Notes: generated by a model not told the origin, from the sequence alone. A stretch of 25,372 nucleotides of DNA from an uncultured Bacilli bacterium (GCA_944336815.1 CALVLG010000005.1:1-25372); one strand, 5' to 3'. Positions 14,038-22,800 are shown, counted from the stretch's first letter. Translations and numbers: made by a program.

Positions 14038-15582
14038 CTACTTATTTTCCTCGATATTTTGAAGCATTTTAGGAATATCTAAACGCATAAAAATTGGTTT
14101 TGCCTCTAAAACTTGATATACACTATCTAAAACAAATTTTTCTTCTTTATTATCGACATTAATTTGTCTTAATATTTCTTTTGAAGTATCTGGTAAATAA
14201 GGTTCTAAATAAACAGCACAAACTCTAATTCCTTCTAATAAATTATATAAAACGGTTTCTAAACGTTCCTTTTTCTCATCATCTTTAGCTAAAACCCATG
14301 GCATAGTATCATCGATATATTTATTGCTAGCCCGAAGTGTATCAAAAATTTCATCAATTGCTAACCCTACTTCTAAATGAGCCATTTTCTTTTCAACACG
14401 ATCACTTAAACTATTAATTTTTTCAATATATTCTTGGTCCATCGTATCACTAATGTTTTTATTTGTAACTTTACCCTCAAAATATTTATTTGCCATTGAA
14501 ATCGTTCGATTGACTAAATTACCTAAAACATTAGCTAAATCACTATTAATTCGTTCCATAATAAGCTCATAACTAATTGTCCCATCACTAGCAAAAGGAA
14601 TTTCATGAAGCAAATAATAACGAATTGCATCTACGCCAAATAAATTAACTAAATCATCGGCATACATGATGTTTCCTTTGCTTTTACTCATCTTATCATT
14701 ATTCATTAGTAACCAAGGATGACCAAAAACTTGTTTAGGCAATTCTAAACCTAAGGCCATCAACAAAATAGGCCAATAAATTGTATGAAAACGCAAAATA
14801 TCTTTTCCAATTAAATGTAAATCAGCCGGCCACCATTTCTTAAATTCTTCATTCCCACCATTAATATCATATCCAGCAAAAGTTATATAGTTAGATAAAG
14901 CATCAATCCATACATAGACAATATGTTTATCATTAAATGGAACCCGAACGCCCCAATCAAAAGTCGTTCTTGAAACACATAAATCTTGTAAACCAGGTTT
15001 CAAAAAATTATTAACCATCTCATTTTTTCTTGATTCTGGTTCTATAAACGTTGGATGTTCTTCATAATACTTTAATAATCGTTCTTGATATTTAGACATT
15101 TTAAAGAAATAGGACTCTTCACTTCTTTTCGAAACTTCCCGCCCACAATCTGGACATTTCCCATTAATAAGTTCTTTTTCCGTCCAAAAAGACTCACAAG
15201 GTGTACAATACCAACCTTCATAACGATCTAAATAAATATCCCCTTGATCGTACAATTTTTGAAAAATATCTTGAACAACTTTTTTATGATGTGCATCTGT
15301 AGTTCTTACAAATTTATCATAACTAGTATTCATAATATCCCAAATATTTTTTATCTCTGCCGCCTTTTCATCAACAAATTCCTGTGGTGTCATCTTTGCT
15401 TCTTTAGCTTTTTCTTCAATTTTTTCCCCATGTTCATCTGTACCTGTTTGAAAATACACATCAAACCCTTTTAATCTTTTATATCTGGCAATTGCATCTG
15501 CCAAAACAATTTCATAAGTATTACCAATATGTGGTTTTCCAGAAGCATAAGCTATAGCTGTTGTAATATAATATTTTTCCAT
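14038..15582 (-). CDS. metG: Methionyl-tRNA synthetase, short form
   Basis: The 514 residues contain the class I HIGH-type motif P-H-I-G-N (17-21), a four-cysteine zinc knuckle (Cys126, Cys129, Cys143, Cys146), and K-M-S-K-S (297-301). It charges tRNA-Met with methionine. The Bacillus enzyme is about 660 residues because of a C-terminal Trbp111-like tRNA-binding domain. That domain is missing here, and the protein ends after the anticodon-binding helical bundle. AAAGGAAG precedes the ATG. A T-box leader upstream couples expression to uncharged tRNA-Met, and tatD is downstream in the same unit. Confidence 0.97.
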   Translation of the reverse strand: MEKYYITTAIAYASGKPHIGNTYEIVLADAIARYKRLKGFDVYFQTGTDEHGEKIEEKAKEAKMTPQEFVDEKAAEIKNIWDIMNTSYDKFVRTTDAHHKKVVQDIFQKLYDQGDIYLDRYEGWYCTPCESFWTEKELINGKCPDCGREVSKRSEESYFFKMSKYQERLLKYYEEHPTFIEPESRKNEMVNNFLKPGLQDLCVSRTTFDWGVRVPFNDKHIVYVWIDALSNYITFAGYDINGGNEEFKKWWPADLHLIGKDILRFHTIYWPILLMALGLELPKQVFGHPWLLMNNDKMSKSKGNIMYADDLVNLFGVDAIRYYLLHEIPFASDGTISYELIMERINSDLANVLGNLVNRTISMANKYFEGKVTNKNISDTMDQEYIEKINSLSDRVEKKMAHLEVGLAIDEIFDTLRASNKYIDDTMPWVLAKDDEKKERLETVLYNLLEGIRVCAVYLEPYLPDTSKEILRQINVDNKEEKFVLDSVYQVLEAKPIFMRLDIPKMLQNIEENK

Positions 15583-15601
15583 AATATCTTCCTTTCCAAA
15601 A

Positions 15602-15619
15602 TTATTTCCCGGGAAATAA
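15602..15619. promoter_or_regulatory. Noc-binding-site-like palindrome, copy 1 (metG leader)
   Basis: An 18-bp perfect palindrome with core TATTTCCCGGGAAATA. It lies between the T run of the T-box terminator and the metG ribosome site, so it is transcribed but outside the coding region. The core matches the binding site of the nucleoid occlusion protein Noc in Bacillus. Two more copies lie at 20586-20611 and 23597-23612. Confidence 0.8.
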
Positions 15620-15823
15620 AAAAAATCATGAACATAAGGACGAGTAAAATACCCGTGGTACCACCTTATTTCATGATATTATCATGCCCTCTTCTTATAA
15701 CGTCCGAGAAACGATTCAACTCCAGAGCCATCTTCTATAATCAGACTTTATCTACTTTCACCAACCATAGATTCTCTAAAAAAGCCTTAATTATATACTC
15801 TTTCCTTCAACATTGATTAAACA
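15620..15823 (-). promoter_or_regulatory. T-box riboswitch leader of metG
   Basis: On the minus strand the 14-base T-box core AAGGTGGTACCACG (plus 15654-15667) is present. The 14-base arm starting ATCATGAAATAAGG pairs with the arm CCTTATGTTCATGAT and runs into eight T, forming the terminator. The alternative antiterminator would use the T-box core. Upstream, the stem I region contains GGTTGGTGAAAGTAG, and an AUG in GAAGATGGCT (plus 15729-15731) is a plausible methionine specifier. Uncharged tRNA-Met should pair with both and allow read-through into metG-tatD. The specifier placement is inferred, as I did not fold the whole leader. Confidence 0.92.
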
Positions 15824-15824
15824 T

Positions 15825-15853
15825 ATTTTACGAATTTTAAGAGAAAAAGTCAA
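15825..15853 (-). promoter_or_regulatory. Promoter of the metG T-box transcript
   Basis: The minus strand reads TTGACT, 17 bases, TAAAAT (-35 at 15848-15853, -10 at 15825-15830), directly after the spoVT stop codon. Confidence 0.8.
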
Positions 15854-15870
15854 TTATAGATTTACTAAAT

Positions 15871-16380
15871 TTACAAAACATCTAATTTATGAACAATAAG
15901 TTGTTTTAAAAACTCCCCAAATTTCTTTTGTTCAAGTGCCAATTGATTATCACTAATTATTAATATAAGTCCGACGACATCTGTTGATACTATTAAAGGC
16001 AATGCATAATAATAACTAGGATCGAGTTCTTGAAGCAACTTTTCTTTGCTATGAGACTCATAACTTTCTCTTGTATCTAACAATTTCTGTAAAACAGAAG
16101 AAATTTTTAAATGTAAATAATTATTTTCACAAGCAGCAATAACTTCTTCCCGATCAAAAACCAAAACGTTATACCCCATTATATCTTTAGCAAATGAACA
16201 CAAGAGAATAGCTAGTTCTTGATAATTAACTAACCGTGAATGCTTTTGTAAACATATCCCTTTATCACTAATAAATATTTCTAAATTTTCTCCATCACGA
16301 ATTCCTAAACTTCTTCGTATTTCCTTTGGTATAACAATTCTACCTAAATCATCTATTTTTCTAATGACACCCGTATCTTT
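15871..16380 (-). CDS. spoVT: Stage V sporulation regulator SpoVT (AbrB-like plus GAF-like domain)
   Basis: The protein is 169 residues from GTG 16380. The N-terminal swapped-hairpin DNA-binding domain (G-V-I-R-K-I-D-D-L-G-R-I-V-I-P-K-E-I-R-R-S-L-G-I-R-D-G) is very close to SpoVT/AbrB. The C-terminal 110 residues form a GAF-like domain as in SpoVT, which separates it from the short AbrB. SpoVT tunes sigmaG-dependent forespore genes. The frame is open to a GTG at 16395, but GGAGTGG is placed for GTG 16380, and that start gives the usual M-K-x-T-G N-terminus. It lies directly after mfd, as in Bacillus. No clear sigmaG promoter was found in the 52 bases between the two genes. Confidence 0.92.
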   Translation of the reverse strand, partial: KDTGVIRKIDDLGRIVIPKEIRRSLGIRDGENLEIFISDKGICLQKHSRLVNYQELAILLCSFAKDIMGYNVLVFDREEVIAACENNYLHLKISSVLQKLLDTRESYESHSKEKLLQELDPSYYYALPLIVSTDVVGLILIISDNQLALEQKKFGEFLKQLIVHKLDVL

Positions 16381-16432
16381 CACAAAAAGTTCCACTCCAA
16401 TCTAACAAATATTTTGGAGTATTTTCACAAAT

Positions 16433-19400
16433 TTATACTTCTAAATCTAAAGCAATTTTTTGAAACAAAGCCACTATATCATAAATAAAATGTTTTTTCA
16501 TTTGTAATAAATTTAAAGAAATAAATATTTTCTTATTTTCGTACTTTAATTGAAATTTAGGATTAATACTATATGCTTCCAAAAATAATTTATCCCCTTT
16601 AATTTTGGCCGATATTTCCTCTGGTAAAGCAATTGTAATATTTCGCTCATTTTGTCTTACATCAGTAATTTTTAAACGTTCAGCAATCTTTTCAAACCAT
16701 TCTTCATACATATATATTTCCATTTCTTTAGTAACTGTTCCAAATCGGTCTTCTAACTCTTTCTTAATTTTTTCTAATGTTTCATAAGAATCTATTTCAT
16801 TAATCATTTGATGAATTTCAATTCGTACTGATTCATCTTCGACATACTCTTTAGTAATATGCGTCTCAACATTAATTAAAGATTCTTTTTCATCATCTTC
16901 TATTACTTCTTCACCTTTTAAACGTTTCATTTCCTCTTCAATCATCTTCATATAAAGATTAATTCCGATTGAATCAACAAAGCCAGCTTGTTCACTACCT
17001 AAAATATCCCCGGCACCACGTATAGATAAATCACGCATGGCAATCTTATACCCACTACCAAGTTCGGTAAAATCACGAATAGCTTGTAATCTTTTAACAG
17101 CTATATCATTTAATAATTTATTTTTTTGATACATCAAATACGCATAAGCAATTTTATCGCTCCGACCTACTCTTCCTCTTAACTGATATAATTGACTAAG
17201 GCCAAAATAATCGGCATTATAAATAATTAAAGTATTAGCATTTGGAATATCAATTCCCGTTTCAATAATCGTTGTACTAATTAAAATATCGAACTTATGA
17301 AGAACAAAGTCTTCCATAATAGTATCAAGTTCTTGTTTATTCATCTGACCGTGGGCATAACGAATTTTAGCCTCTGGAACAAGTTTCCTAATTTTATAAA
17401 ACATTTCTTCAATTGTTTCCACCCGATTATATAAGATAAAAGATTGACCATTTCGAGCCAGTTCTTTATATAAGGCATCTTGAACTAGCAAATCATTTTC
17501 CGAAACCACATAAGTCTGCACAGGATAACGATTAATTGGTGGTGTGTCAATAATAGATAAATCCCTTAATCCCGACAAAGCCATTTTAAGTGTTCTTGGT
17601 ATAGGTGTAGCAGATAAAGTAAGAACATTAACATCGTTTTTATAATTTTTAATTTTCTCTTTATGTGTAACTCCAAAACGTTGTTCTTCATCGACAATAA
17701 GTAACCCTAATTTTTTAAATTTAACATCATCACTTAAAAGACGATGTGTTCCAAAAATCATATCTATTTTACCATTTTTTAAATCTTCTAATATTCTTTT
17801 CGTCTCTTTAGGGGTTGTAAAACGATTTAATAATGCTATTTCGATTGGATAATCTTTAAATCTTTCTAAAGCAGATTCATATTGTTGTTTAGATAAAATA
17901 GTTGTTGGACATAAATACATAACTTGATACCCATTAAAAACGGTTTTAAACATTCCGCGAAAAGCAACTTCCGTTTTACCAAAACCAACATCACCACATA
18001 AAAGCCTATCCATCGGTATAGAAGAATCTAAATCTTTTAAAACATCATGAATAGCTCTTGTTTGATCTCTAGTTTCATCATAAACAAATGACTTAGCAAA
18101 CATCTCTTCTTCCGGATAATCTATATAACTTGGTCCTTTAATCTGACTTCTTTTAGCATATAATACAAGCAACTCTTTTGATATATCATGCAATCTTTTT
18201 TGAATAGAGGCCTTTTTCTTTGTCCAAGCTGTTGACCCAAGTTTATTTATTTGAGGTTTTAAACCATCTTTATCACTATATTTATAGATTGTTGATATTT
18301 TTTCAACTGGAACATATACTTTATCATTACCCAAATAAGCTATTTGAATATAATCTTTTTTAATACCATGATTACTTAAAGTAACTACACCACTATAAAC
18401 CCCTATTCCATACGTTCGGTGAACAACATAATCACCTAAAGATAAGGCTTCTAAACCAGCTATTTTTTTCCCAATCCGAATAGGGTTTTTATAAGTTTTC
18501 TCTTCCTTAATTTCCTCAATATCAAACTCCGAAATAACTACCAAATCATCAACAACAAAACCATGATTTATTTTACTTTTATATATTTGGATCTTCCCAG
18601 CAAGAACGTTTAATTCTCTTAATAAAATAGCATCTGGAAAAATTTCCCGAATAATTTTAATTTGGGAATCTTTAGACAAGACAAACAAAACAGTTTTATG
18701 TTTTAAAATATAACCTTCAACAACTTCTTTTAATTTTTGATAGTCACTCCGAAAATTCAAAATTTCTTCAGTTTGAAACTTTATAACCCTTTTTTCCAAA
18801 CTATTAGTAACTTGATTAATATATAAAGTTTTAGCTGGATGTAATTCTTCCAAAAACCAAAAATATCTTTTTCCTGGCGTTTCTTCTTCTTGATTATAAT
18901 TCATTGCTTCTTCATTTAATTTGTCATAACTTGTTAAAATAAGTTCTTTATCAAACATAATTAAAGTTGTATTTTCCATATAATCATATAAAGAATTAGG
19001 CGTACCAGTTTCTATTTCATCATTTGCTTCAAAACGAACTTCATCAACACTTTTTAATGATAATTGTGTTTCTTCATCAAAAAAGCGAATTTCTTCTATC
19101 GTATCCCCAAAAAATTCAATTCTAATCGGATGTTCTTCACTTGGTAAAAAAGCATCAACAACAAAGCCCCGAACCGAATATTCTCCTGTAGAAGTAACAA
19201 TCGAATCTCTTTCATATCCCAAATCTTCTAATAATTTAACGACATCATCTCTTGGAATATCCATCCCTTTTTTTAATGTAACCTCTAATTTACTTTGTTC
19301 TTCTTTATTAGGTAAATAATGAACGTATCCCATTAAATTGGTAACAACAATGTGTCGGCCCGTTTTTAGCTTCTCTAAAGTTTCTAATCTTTTTAATTTT

Positions 19401-19645
19401 AATTCTGGCGAAACAGCTAAAGCTACCGACGTAAAAAAATCATCCATAGGAAACAAAAGAACATCGTTTGTATATGTTTCCAACAATCTAAATAATTGAT
19501 TAGCTAAATACAAATTACTTGTTAAAACAATTATGTTATTAGTACTTTTTTTAAAACATTCTAACACGTAAAAAACGGATAACTCTTGCGTTAATCCTTC
19601 CGTAATTGTTTCATTTTCAAACGAAAATTTATTAAAAATATCCAT
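16433..19645 (-). CDS. mfd: Transcription-repair coupling factor Mfd
   Basis: A 1070-residue protein. The order is a UvrB-homology region (about 1-330), the RNA polymerase interaction domain (about 400-470, G-D-Y-V-V-H-R-T-Y-G-I-G-V-Y), a RecG-like translocase with Walker A G-D-V-G-F-G-K-T (551-558), the D-E-E-Q box (652-655) and the L-S-A-T-P-I-P-R-T motif, then a C-terminal TRCF domain. Mfd removes stalled RNA polymerase and recruits UvrA to lesions. Bacillus Mfd is about 1180 residues, so this one is about 100 shorter; the N-terminal region looks reduced. The ATG lies 3 bases after the pth stop, and its AGGGGGT ribosome site is made by the last pth codons. Confidence 0.97.
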   Translation of the reverse strand: MDIFNKFSFENETITEGLTQELSVFYVLECFKKSTNNIIVLTSNLYLANQLFRLLETYTNDVLLFPMDDFFTSVALAVSPELKLKRLETLEKLKTGRHIVVTNLMGYVHYLPNKEEQSKLEVTLKKGMDIPRDDVVKLLEDLGYERDSIVTSTGEYSVRGFVVDAFLPSEEHPIRIEFFGDTIEEIRFFDEETQLSLKSVDEVRFEANDEIETGTPNSLYDYMENTTLIMFDKELILTSYDKLNEEAMNYNQEEETPGKRYFWFLEELHPAKTLYINQVTNSLEKRVIKFQTEEILNFRSDYQKLKEVVEGYILKHKTVLFVLSKDSQIKIIREIFPDAILLRELNVLAGKIQIYKSKINHGFVVDDLVVISEFDIEEIKEEKTYKNPIRIGKKIAGLEALSLGDYVVHRTYGIGVYSGVVTLSNHGIKKDYIQIAYLGNDKVYVPVEKISTIYKYSDKDGLKPQINKLGSTAWTKKKASIQKRLHDISKELLVLYAKRSQIKGPSYIDYPEEEMFAKSFVYDETRDQTRAIHDVLKDLDSSIPMDRLLCGDVGFGKTEVAFRGMFKTVFNGYQVMYLCPTTILSKQQYESALERFKDYPIEIALLNRFTTPKETKRILEDLKNGKIDMIFGTHRLLSDDVKFKKLGLLIVDEEQRFGVTHKEKIKNYKNDVNVLTLSATPIPRTLKMALSGLRDLSIIDTPPINRYPVQTYVVSENDLLVQDALYKELARNGQSFILYNRVETIEEMFYKIRKLVPEAKIRYAHGQMNKQELDTIMEDFVLHKFDILISTTIIETGIDIPNANTLIIYNADYFGLSQLYQLRGRVGRSDKIAYAYLMYQKNKLLNDIAVKRLQAIRDFTELGSGYKIAMRDLSIRGAGDILGSEQAGFVDSIGINLYMKMIEEEMKRLKGEEVIEDDEKESLINVETHITKEYVEDESVRIEIHQMINEIDSYETLEKIKKELEDRFGTVTKEMEIYMYEEWFEKIAERLKITDVRQNERNITIALPEEISAKIKGDKLFLEAYSINPKFQLKYENKKIFISLNLLQMKKHFIYDIVALFQKIALDLEV

Positions 19646-19647
19646 GT

Positions 19648-20202
19648 CTACCCCCTTTTATTAAAAAAATTCATTGTTTTATCAACACCATCTTTAATAA
19701 ATGATGTAATTATTTTTTGATATAAAGAAAAACTTTCTTCTAAAGATTGTAAATCACTTTTTGAAAAATGCCCTAAAACATAATCAACAACATCACCGTT
19801 ATCTTCATGTCCAATCCCTATTTTTAAGCGACAAAATTCTTCACTATGTAAAGCCGAAATAATCGATTTTATCCCATTATGACCACCAGAAGAACTATTC
19901 TTTTTTAATCGAAAAGTTCCAAAAGCTAAATCCATATCATCTTGAATAATTAAAATATTTTCTAAAGGAATTTGATAAAAGGAAACGATTTTTTGAACGG
20001 CAATCCCACTTAAATTCATATAAGTTAAAGGCTTTACAAACAAAACACTCTCACCTTCAATCTTTTGATTAGAAATTAAGGCTTGAAACTTCTTTTCTTC
20101 ACGAAAAGACAACCCTAAAGAATCAAGTACCATAAACCCAATATTATGCCGTGTATTATCATACTCTCGCCCAAAATTACCTAGACCAACCACTAATTTC
20201 AT
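19648..20202 (-). CDS. pth: Peptidyl-tRNA hydrolase
   Basis: A complete 184-residue Pth (SpoVC in Bacillus) with V-G-L-G-N (Asn9), N-T-R-H-N-I-G-F (catalytic His19), Q-D-D-M-D-L (Asp88) and G-G-H-N-G-I-K-S. It releases peptides from prematurely dropped peptidyl-tRNA. The start has a strong AAAGGAGG and overlaps the stop of trmN6 (ATGA). The pth-mfd-spoVT order equals Bacillus, but the block is here joined to trmN6 and sits upstream of metG, so it has moved or the intervening genes were lost. Confidence 0.97.
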   Translation of the reverse strand: MKLVVGLGNFGREYDNTRHNIGFMVLDSLGLSFREEKKFQALISNQKIEGESVLFVKPLTYMNLSGIAVQKIVSFYQIPLENILIIQDDMDLAFGTFRLKKNSSSGGHNGIKSIISALHSEEFCRLKIGIGHEDNGDVVDYVLGHFSKSDLQSLEESFSLYQKIITSFIKDGVDKTMNFFNKRG

Positions 20203-20921
20203 AAATGATCCTCCTTTAAAAAAATACCTTGATATGTCTTAGCGTTTAAAATTGATACTGGTGGAAAAACTTTCACGCCATTTTTTCCATCTTTAACTAA
20301 ACAAACTAAAACTATAATTGGTTTTAAATGAATATCAGAATAAACAAATTGAATCTTTTTCACCGCCATATGATATTTATTAGCCAAAAGAAAAATTTCA
20401 TCAATTCTACTTGGCACATGCACTAAATAAAATCGCCCTTTTGTTTTTAATAAAAAACTTGCTTCAGCCATTAACTGTTCCAAAGTTAATGTTATTTCAT
20501 GACGAGCCATACTTTTTAACATATTTTTATTTAAAAACTCTTCATTATGTACTTTAAAATACGGCGGATTAGAAACAACAACATCAAAATTATTTCCCGG
20601 GAAATAATTTTTAAGATTTAGTACACTATCATTAATTAATGAAATGCTTTTATCCATCTTGTTTTCTTTAATAGAATCAAGGCCTAAATCATAAATTTCT
20701 TTTTGAATTTCAACCCCATATATCTTTTTTTGATATTTATGATTAAGTAAAATAGGAATAACTGCATTTCCTGTACATAAATCAATAATATTCTCATCGT
20801 TTTTTCTAATCGTTACAAATTCAGCCAATAAAATTGAATCTAAAGAAAACTTAAATCCCTCTTCATATTGATATACCTTTAAATTCGGATAATCAAAGAG
20901 CCAATTAAGCTGCTTTTTCAT
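20199..20921 (-). CDS. trmN6: tRNA1(Val) adenine-N6 methyltransferase-like protein (YabB/TrmN6)
   Basis: A 240-residue Rossmann-fold methyltransferase. It shows the substrate-side F-K-F-S-L-D-S-I-L-L-A-E-F, SAM motif I (I-D-L-C-T-G-N-A-V, residues 46-54), and the N-P-P-Y-F catalytic loop (118-122) of N6-adenine methyltransferases. In E. coli the family methylates A37 of tRNA1-Val. It matches Bacillus yabB in sequence type and in its place after ricT. Its 5' end overlaps ricT by 17 bases. Codons 104-112 carry a 26-bp perfect palindrome with the Noc-site core, read here as Y-F-P-G-N. Confidence 0.88.
   Translation of the reverse strand: MKKQLNWLFDYPNLKVYQYEEGFKFSLDSILLAEFVTIRKNDENIIDLCTGNAVIPILLNHKYQKKIYGVEIQKEIYDLGLDSIKENKMDKSISLINDSVLNLKNYFPGNNFDVVVSNPPYFKVHNEEFLNKNMLKSMARHEITLTLEQLMAEASFLLKTKGRFYLVHVPSRIDEIFLLANKYHMAVKKIQFVYSDIHLKPIIVLVCLVKDGKNGVKVFPPVSILNAKTYQGIFLKEDHL
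20586..20611. promoter_or_regulatory. Noc-binding-site-like palindrome, copy 2 (inside trmN6)
   Basis: A 26-bp perfect palindrome centred between 20598 and 20599 contains the core TATTTCCCGGGAAATA. It lies within trmN6, with its centre inside codon 108. The arms extend beyond the core more than in the other two copies. Confidence 0.85.
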
Positions 20922-21696
20922 TTTCTAAATAAATCTCCTTTACTTCCGAACCGATTAATACTTTATATTTGCGATTTAAAATATCAATTGAAACTACTTT
21001 TCCTTCGCCATAAGTAGTTTCTACTGTTTCCCCAACACTTGGCATCCCAGAAGAAGACATCGTATATTGTTCATCTTCATAAGCAAGACAACATAAAAGT
21101 CGCCCGCATGCTCCATTAATTTTTGCTGGATTTAAAGCTAAATTTTGATTTTTAGCCATATTCATTGTTACCGATTCTAAATGTGTAAGGTTATTAGCAC
21201 AGCAAAGTTTAAGGCCACAAATGCCAATCCCCCCAACATGCTCAGCTTTATCCCTAGCCCCTACCTGTCTTAATTCAATTCGGGTATGATAAACACTTGC
21301 TAATTTTTTAGCGAGCTCCCTAAAATCAACTCGTTCATCAGCATAAAAATTAAATAAAAGTTGCTTTCGATCAAAAGTAAAACTTGCATCAATAAAATTC
21401 ATATCCAAAGATAACTCTTTACTAAAATTTTTGGCTTTTTTCAAGGCTTCATCAGCATCTTTTAAATTAGTTAAATACTGATTATAATCTTTTTTGGTTG
21501 CAATCCTTAAAATATCTTTTAATTGCCCTTTATACATCAAAGCCTTCTCTTCATCTAAACGCGTCACCACTCTACCAAACTGCAACCCTTTTTCAGTTTC
21601 CACAATCACCGTTACCCGATTAGGAATTTTTAAATTATTACCATTAAAATAATAAGTTTTACCTTTATCATGAAATATCACACCATATATATTCAT
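20905..21696 (-). CDS. ricT: RNase Y specificity factor RicT (YaaT, PSP1 domain)
   Basis: A 263-residue PSP1-domain protein. Cysteines are grouped as G-I-C-G-L-K-L-C-C (160, 165, 166) and A-C-G-R-L-L-C-C (197, 202, 203), the conserved set linked to iron-sulfur binding in RicT. Around them lie A-E-H-V-G-G-I-G and Y-H-T-R-I-E-L-R-Q-V-G-A-R-D. In Bacillus RicT with RicA and RicF directs RNase Y in mRNA maturation and affects sporulation and competence. The start overlaps the holB stop (ATGA) with GGTGA upstream. The holB-ricT order is the same as in Bacillus. Confidence 0.95.
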   Translation of the reverse strand: MNIYGVIFHDKGKTYYFNGNNLKIPNRVTVIVETEKGLQFGRVVTRLDEEKALMYKGQLKDILRIATKKDYNQYLTNLKDADEALKKAKNFSKELSLDMNFIDASFTFDRKQLLFNFYADERVDFRELAKKLASVYHTRIELRQVGARDKAEHVGGIGICGLKLCCANNLTHLESVTMNMAKNQNLALNPAKINGACGRLLCCLAYEDEQYTMSSSGMPSVGETVETTYGEGKVVSIDILNRKYKVLIGSEVKEIYLENEKAA

Positions 21697-22544
21697 TCAA
21701 TATCACCAACTTCCAAAACAAAACGGTCAAGAACCAAAGATATGTTTAAATTATAATTCAAATCATCAAGAATTTTAAGAATTATTTGTATTCTTTTAAA
21801 AATATTACTTTCTTTCTTTTTAGTTAAAAATTGTAAAGAAGAAAACAATTCTTTTAATTCTTCTGTTCCCAGCATCGAATAATAAATATTTTGATAAATA
21901 AATAGCATTGTCTTAAAAAATAAAACACAAGTATTTTTATCCTTAATTTCTAAACTTAAAACATCTTTATTATAAAGTAATGCCGCATCATGAGCAGTTT
22001 CTACTTCTAATATATATTGAATAGCTTTTTCAAATTGTTCATTAGAAAATTCTTCTTCACCATTTTTAACATAAAAATTGGCAAAAATTTGGCAACGGCT
22101 CTTAATTGTATCTATAACATTTTCTTTATTGTCTGCAACAAAAAAACCAATTATATGTTCTTCTGGTTCTTCAATAAACTTAAGCATTGTATTTGCACTA
22201 GAAGCATTAAGTTTTTCAGCATCCATAATAATATACATGTTATATTTAGAAAATACTGGCTTCGTTTGAAAGGCCTTCTTTAAAGATAAAATTTGCTCTT
22301 TTTTAATATTTATTCCATCTGGATAAACAGTAATTAAACTCGGTAAAGCCTTAGAACTAATTAAATGACATAAATTACATTTAGAACAACCATCTTCATA
22401 TTTTTCTGGACAATTAATTCTTTTCAAAAATTCTAAAATTAATTGATAAGATTTATCTTTATCATTTGTTTCAAGCAAAAAAGCATGAGCTAACTTATTC
22501 TCATGAAATTCTTGAATTAATTCTTGAAAAACATTGTTGTCCAC
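21693..22544 (-). CDS. holB: DNA polymerase III delta' subunit
   Basis: A 283-residue clamp-loader AAA+ protein. It has H-A-F-L-L near residue 20, a degenerate P-loop (E-T-N-D-K-D-K-S), a zinc module (Cys45, Cys53, Cys56, Cys59), the segment I-I-M-D-A-E-K-L-N-A-S-S-A-N-T-M-L-K-F-I-E-E-P-E-E (about 103-127), and S-R-C-Q for sensor 1. The degenerate P-loop is normal for delta', which does not hydrolyse ATP. It works with DnaX and delta to load the beta clamp. The start is GTG 22544, with AGGTGA seven bases upstream; no ATG is closer. tmk, yaaQ and yaaR, which lie upstream in Bacillus, are absent. Confidence 0.93.
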   Translation of the reverse strand: MDNNVFQELIQEFHENKLAHAFLLETNDKDKSYQLILEFLKRINCPEKYEDGCSKCNLCHLISSKALPSLITVYPDGINIKKEQILSLKKAFQTKPVFSKYNMYIIMDAEKLNASSANTMLKFIEEPEEHIIGFFVADNKENVIDTIKSRCQIFANFYVKNGEEEFSNEQFEKAIQYILEVETAHDAALLYNKDVLSLEIKDKNTCVLFFKTMLFIYQNIYYSMLGTEELKELFSSLQFLTKKKESNIFKRIQIILKILDDLNYNLNISLVLDRFVLEVGDIE

Positions 22545-22561
22545 AATCGCTTCACCTAAAG

Positions 22562-22750
22562 TTATTTTACTATAAAATATAAAATAATTAAAGATGAAAG
22601 GCCCGGAATTCCTAATAAAGTCACAATTCCTACCGTTATAAAATTAATCGGAATATAAATATGCAAAGAAGAAATAAAATAATTTAACCCATACAACATT
22701 AAAAAAGCAAAAACAACCTTTTTTAAAATTGAATATATTTTTTTTAGCAT
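22562..22750 (-). CDS. bofA: BofA-like sigmaK-processing inhibitor
   Basis: The protein is 62 residues from ATG 22750 (GAGGGAAAG upstream). An open frame extends to 22831 inside recR but has no ribosome site. Two hydrophobic helices (about 8-28 and 35-60) surround I-P-I-N-F-I-T-V-G-I-V-T-L-L-G-I-P-G, which matches the H-I-P-I-N/L-G-I-P-G signature of BofA. In Bacillus BofA holds the SpoIVFB protease inactive until the forespore signals, delaying sigmaK. The recR-bofA order agrees with this. A terminator separates it from recR, so it needs its own, unrecognised, promoter. Confidence 0.85.
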   Translation of the reverse strand: MLKKIYSILKKVVFAFLMLYGLNYFISSLHIYIPINFITVGIVTLLGIPGLSSLIILYFIVK

Positions 22751-22775
22751 CGTCTTTCCCTCTACTAAAGGATAT

Positions 22776-22800
22776 GAAAAAAATCGGATTTTATTCCGAT
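22776..22800 (-). terminator. Terminator of the dnaX-ybaB-recR unit
   Basis: On the minus strand ATCGGA/TCCGAT (plus 22783-22788 and 22795-22800) forms a 6-bp stem with a 6-base loop followed by seven T. The recR stop codon lies in the loop. Confidence 0.8.

Noticed and set aside
15529..15816. 95-residue plus-strand frame across the metG leader
   Set aside because: It is antisense to the T-box and the metG start; the structured RNA explains the conservation-like features.
15871..16380. Alternative call of AbrB for the swapped-hairpin regulator
   Set aside because: Bacillus has abrB before metS, but this protein has the long GAF-like C-terminal domain and follows mfd, both features of SpoVT.
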